Below the pieces are notes generated by a model. The model saw nothing but the letters and a program-made list of their open reading frames with translations. It was not told the origin of the DNA and searched no databases. A program made the translations under genes and the position numbers. A DNA stretch of 64,000 nucleotides from Planctomycetaceae bacterium (GTDB lineage Bacteria; Planctomycetota; Planctomycetia; Gemmatales; Gemmataceae), in contig PNLP01000009.1 of assembly GCA_013823135.1 (NCBI GenBank), positions 62,001 through 126,000 of the forward strand. Direction: 5' to 3'. Below are positions 1 to 7,774 of the stretch, piece after piece. The stretch's first letter is position 1. The number at the start of each line of letters is the position of its first letter.

Positions 1-455
1 GCCGCGTCCACGAATCGAACTCCTCTCCCCTCCGACCTGACTGCGAGCACGGGAACGCGAAACCGCAGTTTCACCCGCACCGCACCGCTGGCGTTCACGG
101 ACACATCGTCCACGCCCCCGACCCACGGATGAGAGGTGAACGCTTTCGTGAGTTTCGCGTTCAACTCGGGATCGAGCGATTGATAGGTTTCGGGGAAGTT
201 CGAGACGTAGCGAACTTCTGAGAGGAAAGTGGAGCGTGCGAGGCCCGGCGGCAAATCACACTCAATGTCGTCGAAGTGAACCGCATAGCGATCCCGCGAG
301 CCGATCCCGCGGCGGGCCTCCTCGCCAAGGCGAGCGACCCCCCACACCAACCCGGCGACGACGGCGAGCGTGACCACGGCCACGAGCAACCCGCGAACAG
401 GGCGGCGGCCCGCCCAACCTGATTGCTCGGCTTTTTGGGAACGCTTCGCTGCCAT
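1..455 (-). CDS. FtsQ/DivIB-like cell division protein (3' truncated by window edge)
   Basis: The reading frame starts at an ATG whose first base is 455 and runs off the window start, so only about 151 residues are visible. The N-terminus is basic (MAAKRSQKAEQSGWAGRRP), followed by one hydrophobic segment at about residues 21-38, so it is a bitopic membrane protein. The rest of the visible part is extracytoplasmic and ends in a stretch resembling a POTRA-type region (HPWVGGVDDVSV followed by VRVKLRFRVPVLAV), as in FtsQ and DivIB, which link peptidoglycan synthesis to the divisome. It lies 34 bp downstream of murB on the same strand, which is the usual ftsQ position in dcw clusters. Family assignment rests on topology, the short POTRA-like stretch and context, because the overall sequence is very divergent. 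Confidence 0.6.
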   Translation of the reverse strand, partial: MAAKRSQKAEQSGWAGRRPVRGLLVAVVTLAVVAGLVWGVARLGEEARRGIGSRDRYAVHFDDIECDLPPGLARSTFLSEVRYVSNFPETYQSLDPELNAKLTKAFTSHPWVGGVDDVSVNASGAVRVKLRFRVPVLAVRSEGRGVRFVDA

Positions 456-489
456 CCTTCACCGACTCCGTTCGGCGTGGGGGTTCATC

Positions 490-1368
490 TCACCAAACGT
501 GCAACTCGCGGTCGAGATCGACCCCCGTCCGTTCCCGGACGCGGGTGCGAACGCGGTCCGCCAACTGAAGGATGTCCGTCGCCGTGGTCCCCGGATGAGC
601 AACGACGTAATTCGAGTTCCGCTCGCTGAGTTCGGCGTTGTTGACGCGAGCCTTTGTCATCCCGGCGCGGTCGATGAGCGTGGCCGCGGTTTGGGCCGGC
701 GGGTTGCGGAACAATCGCACCGCGGCCTGGAAGCTCAACGGCTCCGCGGCCTTGCGGAGAATCCAGGCCTTTCGCATCCGCTTCAGCACGGCCGCTGCGG
801 GAGCCTTCTCAAGCTCGAACACCACGTTGAGGATCACGGGTTCGTCGATGTCGCTCTGGTGCTCGGAGAAGTTGAGCTCCTCCTGCGTGCGAACCTGCAC
901 CTTCCCGGTTTCGGTCAGGACGGTGACTTGCCGAACACCCTGGCCGATCTCGCCGGACCGGTCGCCGACGTTGCAGCGAACGCTGCCGCCCACGGTTCCC
1001 CGCAAGCCCACGAGCGTTTCGAGGCCCGTGAGCCCCTGCCGCACCGAGAACGCGATGAGGTCAAACAACGGCCCGCCGCCGCCGGCCGTGATCCGCTTCC
1101 CGTCCCACTCGATCATGGTGAACGCGGGGGCGGTGAGCTGAACGACGGCTCCGGGGACGGGGTCGTCGCGAACGAGCAGATTGTTCCCGCCGCCCAACAT
1201 GCGAACGGGCACCTGTTGCGTCTGACACGTGGTCAGAACGCTGCGGAGTTCGTCCACACTGCGGGGTTGAATGAGGAACTCGGCCGGCCCACCGATCTTG
1301 AGGTGCGTGTACGGCGCAAGCGGCTCGTTCCGCTTCGTGATCTCAGGGAATGTCTCAGCAAGCGACAT
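490..1368 (-). CDS. murB: UDP-N-acetylenolpyruvoylglucosamine reductase MurB (divergent active site)
   Basis: 292 aa, typical for the shorter MurB class. MurB reduces UDP-GlcNAc-enolpyruvate to UDP-MurNAc with NADPH and FAD in the cytoplasm. Family marks are the FAD-binding GGGNNLLV (59-66), GLRGTVGG (121-128), the FRNPP block (220-224) and the C-terminal ELSERNSNYVV (246-256), which matches the usual SE-x-HxNF block. The start is supported by a strong AAGGAGA ribosome site 8 nt upstream. Two normally conserved sites look altered. The YRxS motif reads SEHQS (168-172), and the GS-x-F segment that carries the catalytic Ser/Cys reads AVRLF (216-220). The gene is intact, so it is either a divergent functional MurB or a degenerating copy. 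An ftsQ-like gene follows. Confidence 0.85.
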   Translation of the reverse strand: MSLAETFPEITKRNEPLAPYTHLKIGGPAEFLIQPRSVDELRSVLTTCQTQQVPVRMLGGGNNLLVRDDPVPGAVVQLTAPAFTMIEWDGKRITAGGGGPLFDLIAFSVRQGLTGLETLVGLRGTVGGSVRCNVGDRSGEIGQGVRQVTVLTETGKVQVRTQEELNFSEHQSDIDEPVILNVVFELEKAPAAAVLKRMRKAWILRKAAEPLSFQAAVRLFRNPPAQTAATLIDRAGMTKARVNNAELSERNSNYVVAHPGTTATDILQLADRVRTRVRERTGVDLDRELHVW

Positions 1369-1425
1369 GGCGGCTCTCCTTGTTTCCTAGTTATAGCCGC
1401 CACACAGCCGTTCGTTCAGCGGACC

Positions 1426-2667
1426 TCACTTCTTCTCGGCGATGCACCAAAGGTGCTTGGCCCCGCGAATGAAGATCTCGCCGTCGCAGAATGCCGGCGA
1501 CGAGAACACCCGTTCATCCAGCGGGTTCTTCGCCAGCACCTCGAACTCGCTCGATGCCTTCAGAACGAACGTGATCCCCTCGTCGGATGTGAAGTAAATT
1601 CGGCCTTCGGCGGCGATCGCCGAGGCGTGGTGCCCCTTCCCGCTCAATCGCTCCTTCCAGTACTGTTTGCCGGTCTTCACGTCCCAGCAGCTCGCCACGC
1701 CGCGGTCATCGACCAGGAACAACTTCCCGTCGTGGGCCACCGGCGAAGGGACGTAACCGCCCTCTTTCTGCTTGGACCACAGAACGTGCGACTTGGTGAC
1801 ATTCCCGCTCCCGGTCGGGTCGATCGCCATCACCCAGTGCTCCGGGAAGCCTGCGGTCATCAGCAGAACGCCGTCGTGAAGCACCATGCTGGAGACGAAC
1901 TGCTCGGTCGGCCCGTTGATGATCCAGTTCTGTTTCCCCGTGTCGGGGTCGTAGCTCGCAACGCACTTGCTGCCGGTCAGAACGAGTTGCTTCTTGCCCG
2001 CAACTTCGATAACCACGGGCGGGCAGTACGACCGGAGTTTCGTCGGTCGGTCGGCTCGCCATTTCTCCTCGCCGGTCTTCTTGTCGAAGGCGACGATGAA
2101 CGCCGACTGGCCTTTGGGTGCGTCCTGGTCGCCGTTCACGATCACGAGATCGTTGTACAGCATCGGCGGGCTGCAGAAGCCGTGCTGGGAATGGAACTCG
2201 CCGGGGTTCTTCTCCCAGAGCAGGTTCCCGGAGTAGTCGTAGCAGTAAACACGCATCTGCGGCTTATCGAGGAACGTGATGTAGACCCGTTCGCCGTCCG
2301 CGGCCGGGGTCGAACTGGCCCAGCTGTTCTCGTTGTGCTTCTTCTCCAACTCCGAAACGACAGCCGCCTTCTCCCACAAGATCTTCCCCGATGCGCGATC
2401 CACACAGTACAGGACGCGCTTCTTCTCCGCCTCGATGCAGCCGGCGACGAACACCCTCCCCTTGCTCACCACAGGAGACGAGTGGCCCGAACCGCTCAGT
2501 TCGGTCTTCCATCGCACATTCTTGTCTGGCGACCAGTTCAGGGCGAACCCGGTGTCCTTCACGGTGCCGTCGGAGCGTGGACCCCGCCAGCCCGGCCAGT
2601 CCTCTGCTGTCGCCAGACCAGTGACGACAGCCATGCCCAAACAAATCGCGAACAATCGTGTACGCAT
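1426..2667 (-). CDS. Secreted PQQ-like beta-propeller (outer-membrane BamB-like) protein
   Basis: 413 aa from the ATG at 2667. The protein opens with a clear signal peptide (MRTRLFAICLGMAVVTGLATA) followed by DWPGWRGP, the hallmark start of planctomycete PQQ-propeller proteins. The body is a series of beta-propeller blades with recurring D-x-x-T-G-K-x-x-W motifs (for example DKKTGEEKW, DPDTGKQNW, DVKTGKQYW). Such proteins fold like quinoprotein dehydrogenases or BamB, but no catalytic quinone site is evident, so a scaffold or binding role in the periplasm is as likely as an enzyme. The frame stays open for another 301 codons upstream, but that part would overlap the divergent neighbour and precede the signal peptide, so I rejected it. 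A GGAG lies 13 nt before the chosen ATG. Confidence 0.85.
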   Translation of the reverse strand: MRTRLFAICLGMAVVTGLATAEDWPGWRGPRSDGTVKDTGFALNWSPDKNVRWKTELSGSGHSSPVVSKGRVFVAGCIEAEKKRVLYCVDRASGKILWEKAAVVSELEKKHNENSWASSTPAADGERVYITFLDKPQMRVYCYDYSGNLLWEKNPGEFHSQHGFCSPPMLYNDLVIVNGDQDAPKGQSAFIVAFDKKTGEEKWRADRPTKLRSYCPPVVIEVAGKKQLVLTGSKCVASYDPDTGKQNWIINGPTEQFVSSMVLHDGVLLMTAGFPEHWVMAIDPTGSGNVTKSHVLWSKQKEGGYVPSPVAHDGKLFLVDDRGVASCWDVKTGKQYWKERLSGKGHHASAIAAEGRIYFTSDEGITFVLKASSEFEVLAKNPLDERVFSSPAFCDGEIFIRGAKHLWCIAEKK

Positions 2668-2835
2668 CGGCGTGTTCTCCGACCTCGGAAGTGCTAAAGT
2701 GGTAGGCAGAACAGATTGAACCACATCCGTCACGTTCCGGGAACGAGAAAAGCGTTCGGAGCGTCCAAACGGAACACAACCGTCTCGGCGGGGTTCAGCC
2801 TCGTAGCAGCCCTTCACCTCCCTGGAGTTCCGTTC

Positions 2836-3351
2836 ATGGCCACAGCCCGGTTTGTAAAAGCAATCGCCACCGTTGCTTTGTTCAACGGCGTGCTGTTTCT
2901 GAGCCTCGCGCCCGAAGCTCTCGCAAGCAACGAGACCGACGCGAAACGCTACACGATGGAGTTGAAGACCGGTAAGGACGCCAAGACGAAGATCAACGCC
3001 CTGCACGAACTGGGCAAGCTCGCCTCGATCATGAAGAGCTACGTTGAGGACGCTCTGCCCGACATCTACAAGGGCCTGGACGACAAGGACGCCGGCATCC
3101 GTGCGGCCGCAGCTCAGGCTCTGGGTGCGTGCGATGAACCCGCCGAGAAGGCCGTTCCGCCGCTCATCAAGATGCTGAAGGACGACAAGGAAGACTCTGC
3201 CAAGATCGGGGCAGCCAAGGGGCTCATGTCCATGGGAAGCAACGCCAAGGCAGCCATCCCCACCCTCCGCGAATACGCCGCCGACAAGAAGAGTGCTGTC
3301 GGGAAGGTAGCCCAAACCGCCCTCAAGGCCATCGGCAAAAAGAATCAGTGA
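2836..3351 (+). CDS. Secreted HEAT-repeat protein
   Basis: 171 aa from the ATG at 2836. A signal peptide (residues 1 to about 27, MATARFVKAIATVALFNGVL then an ALA cleavage site) precedes an all-helical domain. At least three HEAT-like repeats are visible: DALPDIYKGLDDKDAGIRAA, KAVPPLIKMLKDDKEDSAKI and KAAIPTLREYAADKKSAVGK, each with the usual A-x-x-A-L-x-x-I/L second helix. HEAT repeats form protein-binding solenoids, so a structural or adaptor role in the periplasm is inferred. The frame is open 40 codons further upstream, but that segment has no secretion features. The gene is divergent from the PQQ propeller and is followed by a perfect hairpin that probably ends its transcript. Confidence 0.8.
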   Translation: MATARFVKAIATVALFNGVLFLSLAPEALASNETDAKRYTMELKTGKDAKTKINALHELGKLASIMKSYVEDALPDIYKGLDDKDAGIRAAAAQALGACDEPAEKAVPPLIKMLKDDKEDSAKIGAAKGLMSMGSNAKAAIPTLREYAADKKSAVGKVAQTALKAIGKKNQ

Positions 3352-3367
3352 TCCGCGATTCACCACG

Positions 3368-3397
3368 AAAGGCGACCCGTTGCAACGGGTCGCCTTT
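3368..3397 (+). terminator. Perfect 13-bp hairpin after the HEAT-repeat gene
   Basis: The arms 3368-3380 and 3385-3397 are perfect reverse complements around a TGCA loop. The hairpin begins 17 bp after the HEAT gene stop and ends 18 bp before the next start. The right arm ends in TTT but no long T-run follows. A terminator or attenuator is likely. The hairpin also covers the first in-frame start of the next gene, which supports the later ATG at 3416. Confidence 0.6.
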
Positions 3398-3415
3398 CCG
3401 CGTAAATTCGGGCGC

Positions 3416-4768
3416 ATGATCCACACCCGTCGCAGCTTTCTCGCGTCGTCCCTTCTCGCGTCAGCAACCGGTGGCAACCATCTGCCACTCGCACTCGCTG
3501 CCGACACGCCACGCAGCCGCCCGCCCAAGCGAACCAAGCCGCCCACGAAGAACGTCGCGGTCGTCACCACCGTCTACGGGTATCTCTCGCACGCATACCA
3601 CATCGTGGGCCGATTCCTCGACGGGTACATGAAAGGCGACGCCCACCACTTCCCCGAGTTCGGCGTTGCCAGCGCCTACGTCGAGCAAGTTCGTGCCCCC
3701 GACCTGAGCAGGGATCTCGCCAAGGAGCATGGCTTCCGCGTATCGGAGACAATCGAGGACGCGCTCACGCTGGGCACGGGGAAACTCGCGGTCGATGGCG
3801 TCCTGCTCATCGGGGAACACGGCGACTACCCCTACAACGCGAAGGGGCAGAAGCTTTACCCACGGCACGACTACTTCAAGAAGATCGTGGAAGTGTTCGA
3901 GAAATCCGGAAAATCCGTACCGGTGTTCTGCGACAAGCACCTGAGTTACGACCGGACCAAGGCGGCCGATATGGTGGCGACCGCGAAGAAGATGCGGTTC
4001 CCGCTGATGGCGGGTTCGAGCCTGCCCGTCACCTGGCGACGACCGGAACTGGAGTTCAAGCTCGGCACCAAGATCAGCGAAGCCATTCTCGTGTCGCGGG
4101 GTGAACTCGAAATCTATGGCATCCACGCCCTCGAATCGTTGCAGTGCATGGTCGAACGCCGGTTCCAGGCGAGCGGCGGGGGTAACCCCGCTGTTCATCC
4201 GAACCAGGGCGTGAAGGCGGTGACATGCCTCCAGGGCGATGCCGTCTGGAAGGCCGGCGACGATAGCCTCTGGTCATGGGATCTGCTGGAACACGCACTG
4301 GGCCGCAGCGCGTCTCGCAACGCGGGCGATGTTCGGACCAACTGCAAGCGGTTCCCACGCCCCGCAACCTGGGCAGTGCCTGTGAAGGGGCCGATCGCGT
4401 TCCTGATCGAGTACCGCGACGGACTGAAGGCGACGGTGTTGCAACTCGACGGCCACGTTGCCGACGAAACCTTCGCAGCCAAGATCGAAGGCGAGGCGAA
4501 GCCGTCGTCGTGCTTGTTCTGGCTACCACCACCTCCGGGTGCCGCGTTCCTCGAAGCGCTCACATCGCACGTCGAGACATTCCTGGCAACGGGGACTCCG
4601 CCCTACCCCGTCGAGCGAACGCAGCTCACCGGTGGCATCCTCGATTACGCCCTGGAATCGCGGGTCAAGGAATCCAAACGCCTGGAGACTCCTGACCTCG
4701 ACATTACGTACAACCCGCCTGCCGACAGCGGATTCATGCGTGGCGACTATGCGAAACCGGTGAAGTGA
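3416..4768 (+). CDS. Tat-exported Gfo/Idh/MocA-like protein of unknown substrate
   Basis: 450 aa from the ATG at 3416, which gives an N-terminal Tat-type signal (MIHTRRSFLASSLLASATGG). The mature part begins with a Rossmann-like strand (NVAVVTTVYGYLSHAYHIVG). It continues with VDGVLLIGEHGDYP and VFCDKHLSYDRTKAADMVAT, which resemble the D-x-V-x-I and EKP regions of Gfo/Idh/MocA oxidoreductases. The normal lysine-containing EKP is replaced by CDKH and the canonical GxGxxG loop is absent, so NAD(P) binding and catalysis are doubtful. The C-terminus (LTGGILDYALESRVKESKR) resembles the tail of those oxidoreductases. Frequent exported paralogues of this superfamily are known in Planctomycetes; here only remote fold similarity is claimed. 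Confidence 0.6.
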   Translation: MIHTRRSFLASSLLASATGGNHLPLALAADTPRSRPPKRTKPPTKNVAVVTTVYGYLSHAYHIVGRFLDGYMKGDAHHFPEFGVASAYVEQVRAPDLSRDLAKEHGFRVSETIEDALTLGTGKLAVDGVLLIGEHGDYPYNAKGQKLYPRHDYFKKIVEVFEKSGKSVPVFCDKHLSYDRTKAADMVATAKKMRFPLMAGSSLPVTWRRPELEFKLGTKISEAILVSRGELEIYGIHALESLQCMVERRFQASGGGNPAVHPNQGVKAVTCLQGDAVWKAGDDSLWSWDLLEHALGRSASRNAGDVRTNCKRFPRPATWAVPVKGPIAFLIEYRDGLKATVLQLDGHVADETFAAKIEGEAKPSSCLFWLPPPPGAAFLEALTSHVETFLATGTPPYPVERTQLTGGILDYALESRVKESKRLETPDLDITYNPPADSGFMRGDYAKPVK

Positions 4769-5159
4769 TTGGCCCACAACGCATTTGATGCCTGAGTAAA
4801 GTGGATGTGGTGTTTTGGAGAGCGTGTCGCAAACTTATGGCTCATTTCGTGATGCGGCCGATGACGTTATTCTGATATAGTTTCTTCCGGACGAACAGAA
4901 TGGTTCCGGGTCTGAAACCTCTGGTTCCGGGCGTGGGGTGGGTAAATCGCCCGGAACCAAATTGTTCGCAACAACTCGGAATCCGGTGGGGAATGCAATC
5001 GGCATTCCGCCCGCTGATTCTGGTTGCGATTCGCGCGATACTCGACTAACTTTGAATCAGAATTGCCCTCCCCGCGGTATCATTCCAGTAGAACCCGGCT
5101 GTTCCCTCCCCACGCAGCCGTTCAAGCATCGCACCTTAGTGAAAATCGGAGCCGTGGTT
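4769..5159. other. Intergenic region upstream of the DUF1592 operon
   Basis: This 391-bp gap is the largest on this side of the six-gene run and should carry its promoter. A TATAGT at 4876-4881 could be a -10 element, but no convincing -35 was found. The repeated TGGTTCCGGG elements described separately lie at 4901-4959. An open frame extends into this gap from the downstream gene, but it lacks a signal peptide and crosses the inverted repeat, so I treat it as non-coding. Confidence 0.4.
4901..4959. promoter_or_regulatory. Three-copy TGGTTCCGGG element with inverted repeat, possible operator
   Basis: TGGTTCCGGG occurs as direct copies at 4901-4910 and 4922-4931, spaced 21 bp (two helical turns) apart, and as an inverted copy ending at 4959. 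Arms 4922-4933 and 4948-4959 are perfect 12-bp reverse complements with a 14-nt loop. The site is about 200 bp before the first gene of the DUF1592-DUF1552-DUF1549 run. The helical spacing favours a protein-binding operator over a terminator, and no T-run follows. Confidence 0.4.
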
Positions 5160-7670
5160 ATGGCGTTGCGAACCGCCCTCATCCTGCTTGGCGCGGCCGT
5201 GACGGGCAGCCTCGCCCTCGCGTGGGCGACCGGCTGGGCGGATCGGGAACAACCCGTTGTCGCCGCGGTTCCCGCTCCGATTCCTGATGCGGCCCCAACC
5301 ACGGAACCCCAGGGATCGCTGCGTGACCGCCTCAAGCGGCCGATTACCACGGAGCCAGAGGCCACTGAGCCGGTCGCAGCTGCGGTGCAGCCCGTGCCTG
5401 TCCCGCCAGTCGAAGTCGCTGTGCCAATCGCAGCGGCCCCGCCCGACGAGGCCACGTTCAAAACGAAGATTCTGCCGTTTCTTCAGAAGTATTGCGTCGA
5501 TTGCCACAAGGGCGACAAGGCCGGTGGCGGGTTGCAACTCGACGGCTACACCACCGAAGCGCAGGCCCGCAAGGCCCGCAAGGACTGGGGCGCGATGCAA
5601 CACGCACTCGCGGCCAATGACATGCCCCCACCCAAGACCAAGAAGCCACAGCCCACGAAAGAGGAACGGGCGTTCGTCATCGACTGGATCGGGAACACGC
5701 TGAACAAGGTTGATTGCGGAGGCACTCGCGACCCCGGCCGCGTGACCATGCGGCGCCTGAACCGTGCCGAGTACAACAACACGATCCGCGACCTTTGCGG
5801 CGTCGATTTCAAACCCGCCGACGACTTCCCCGCCGACGACGTGGGCTACGGCTTCGACAACATCGGCGATGTGCTCTCGTTCCAGCCGATCCTGCTCGAA
5901 AAGTACATGACCGCGGCCGAGAAGGTGCTCGCGGCGGCCATCAAGATTCCGGTTGCGGCCAAGAGTTCCAAACAGGAATTCCGCGCTCAGAACATCGTGG
6001 TGATTCCCCGCTCCGCCAAGACAGCAACCCCCGCGACAATCGCCTTCAAGACCGAGGGTTCCGCCTTCCTGGAGAAGTTCAACTTCGTGGCCGAGGGCGA
6101 GTACGTTCTGCGGTTCCGCGGCTGGGGCACGAAGGTCGGCGACGCCTTCCCAAGTGTGACCATCCGCGTGGATGGGAAGGATCTCAAGACGTTCAGCGTG
6201 GAGGCCGACAAAGCCAAGCCGCAAATGTATGAGATCAGAACGAAGTTGACCGGTGGCGAGAAGAAGGTCGCCGTCGCGTTCACGAACAGTTTCGAGGACA
6301 AGGCGACCAAGGCCGCTCGTGAGTTCGGGATCGATCGAATCGAGGTTGAGGGGCCGTTCAACGCCGTGCCACCGCCCGAGCCCGAATCAATCAAGCTGAT
6401 CCTGGTCGCGCGTCCCGGAACCGATCCCCGCATCGCGGCCGAAAAGGTTCTGACCAACTTCGCTCGCCGTGCCTATCGCCGGCCCGTGAAGCCCGACGAA
6501 GCCGCACGACTGATGAAACTTTACGACCTCGCCACCAAGCAAGGCGAACCATTTGGCCAGGCGATTCGGCTGCCAATGAAGGCCGTGCTGGTGTCGCCAC
6601 ACTTCCTCTACCGCATCGAGGAAGACCCGAAGAACCCGAACGATATCCGAACCATCAACGACTTTGAATTCGCCACGCGGCTCTCGTACTTCCTGTGGTC
6701 GACGATGCCGGATGAAACACTGTTCCAACTGGCCGAGAAGGGCGAACTCCGCAAGCCCGCCGTCCTGGAAGCCCAGGTGAAGCGGATGCTGAAGGATCCT
6801 AAAGCAAAAGCACTCTCGGAAAACTTCGCGGGACAGTGGCTCGAACTTCGCAAGCTCAAGACGCTCACACCCGACAAGGGCTACTACCCAGGCTGGGACG
6901 ACGGCTTGAAGAACGCGATGGCTCGCGAGGCGGAAATGTACTTCGAATACATCGTCCAGAACGACCGCAGCATCCTGGAGTTCCTCGATTCGGACTACAC
7001 GTTCGCGAACGATCGACTCGCCAAGCACTACGCCCTCGCGAACGTCACCGGCCCTGAATTCCGCAAGGTGACGCTCAGCGACGGTCGCAGAGGTGGAGTC
7101 GTGACGATGGGGAGCACACTCACGGTGACGTCGAACCCGACCCGCACCAGCCCCGTGAAACGCGGGAAGTGGATCCTCGAAAACGTACTCGGCACGCCGC
7201 CACCGCCACCCGCACCGGATGTACCGGAACTGCCACCGACGCCCCAGTTGAAGGGGACGCTTCGTCAACAGATGGAGCAGCACCGAGCGAACCCCGCGTG
7301 TGCCACCTGCCACACGAAGATGGACCCGCTCGGGTTCGGCTTGGAGAACTTCGACGGCATCGGCGGCTGGCGAACGCAGGACAACAAGCAGGCCATCGAC
7401 CCGTCGGGCGTGCTGCCTGGCGGCGAGAAGTTCGCCGGGCCAGCGGAATTGCGAAAAGTGCTGATCGGCAAAGCCGATATGTTCCGTCGCTGTTTCGCGG
7501 AAAAACTCATTACCTTCGGCCTCGGCCGTGGGTTAGAGTATTACGATAAGTGCGTCCTCGACGACATCGTCGTCGCCTCGAAAGCGAACAAGGATTCGTT
7601 CTCCTCCCTCGTGCTCGCCATCGTGAAATCCGACCCGTTCCAGAAACGCAAGGGTAAGCGAAGCGAGTAG
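5160..7670 (+). CDS. DUF1587/DUF1592/DUF1588/DUF1585 planctomycete cytochrome-like protein
   Basis: 836 aa from the ATG at 5160. The N-terminus is a signal or anchor segment (about residues 3-23) followed by a long Pro/Ala/Glu-rich linker (about 30-95). A cytochrome-like domain has CVDCH at 112-116 (CXXCH). Next come DUF1587 (RRLNRAEYNNTIRDL), a beta-rich insert resembling a carbohydrate-binding CBM60-like domain (EYVLRFRGWGTK to IDRIEVEGP), and then DUF1595/1592 (FATRLSYFLWSTMPDE). DUF1588 (TSNPTRTSPVKRGKWILENV) and DUF1585 with a second CXXCH (CATCHTKMDPLGFGLENFDG) complete it. The architecture suggests a periplasmic di-haem protein linked to carbohydrate or other polymer processing. It heads the co-oriented block with DUF1552 and DUF1549 genes, the usual partners of this family. 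Its exact reaction is not known. Confidence 0.88.
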   Translation: MALRTALILLGAAVTGSLALAWATGWADREQPVVAAVPAPIPDAAPTTEPQGSLRDRLKRPITTEPEATEPVAAAVQPVPVPPVEVAVPIAAAPPDEATFKTKILPFLQKYCVDCHKGDKAGGGLQLDGYTTEAQARKARKDWGAMQHALAANDMPPPKTKKPQPTKEERAFVIDWIGNTLNKVDCGGTRDPGRVTMRRLNRAEYNNTIRDLCGVDFKPADDFPADDVGYGFDNIGDVLSFQPILLEKYMTAAEKVLAAAIKIPVAAKSSKQEFRAQNIVVIPRSAKTATPATIAFKTEGSAFLEKFNFVAEGEYVLRFRGWGTKVGDAFPSVTIRVDGKDLKTFSVEADKAKPQMYEIRTKLTGGEKKVAVAFTNSFEDKATKAAREFGIDRIEVEGPFNAVPPPEPESIKLILVARPGTDPRIAAEKVLTNFARRAYRRPVKPDEAARLMKLYDLATKQGEPFGQAIRLPMKAVLVSPHFLYRIEEDPKNPNDIRTINDFEFATRLSYFLWSTMPDETLFQLAEKGELRKPAVLEAQVKRMLKDPKAKALSENFAGQWLELRKLKTLTPDKGYYPGWDDGLKNAMAREAEMYFEYIVQNDRSILEFLDSDYTFANDRLAKHYALANVTGPEFRKVTLSDGRRGGVVTMGSTLTVTSNPTRTSPVKRGKWILENVLGTPPPPPAPDVPELPPTPQLKGTLRQQMEQHRANPACATCHTKMDPLGFGLENFDGIGGWRTQDNKQAIDPSGVLPGGEKFAGPAELRKVLIGKADMFRRCFAEKLITFGLGRGLEYYDKCVLDDIVVASKANKDSFSSLVLAIVKSDPFQKRKGKRSE

Positions 7671-7680
7671 CACGCAACCA

Positions 7681-7737
7681 CGTTTAGCCGCGACCGTAGG
7701 GAGCGCCCCACCCGCTCCCTACGGTCGCGGTTAAACG
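7681..7737. repeat. 25-bp near-perfect inverted repeat (family D)
   Basis: Arms 7681-7705 and 7713-7737 pair over 25 bp around a 7-nt CCCCACC loop. The only non-Watson-Crick position is a G:U wobble in RNA. It lies between the DUF1592 and DUF1552 genes, starting 11 bp after the stop of the first. The right arm (CGCTCCCTACGG then TCGCGGTTAAACG) resembles a lone arm upstream of argD at 17655-17681. It may be an intercistronic RNA hairpin or a miniature repeat element. Confidence 0.8.
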
Positions 7738-7774
7738 AAACAGAAATCACCAACCCCGCCGGAAACCATTTCCC

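Noticed and set aside
490..1368. murB as a frameshifted pseudogene
   Set aside because: The frame is fully open with a strong ribosome site and intact FAD-binding motifs; the changed residues may be real divergence.
370..2697. 775-codon open frame on the plus strand opposite murB and the PQQ gene
   Set aside because: It is antisense to two well-supported genes, has no recognisable domain and is a by-product of high GC at third codon positions.
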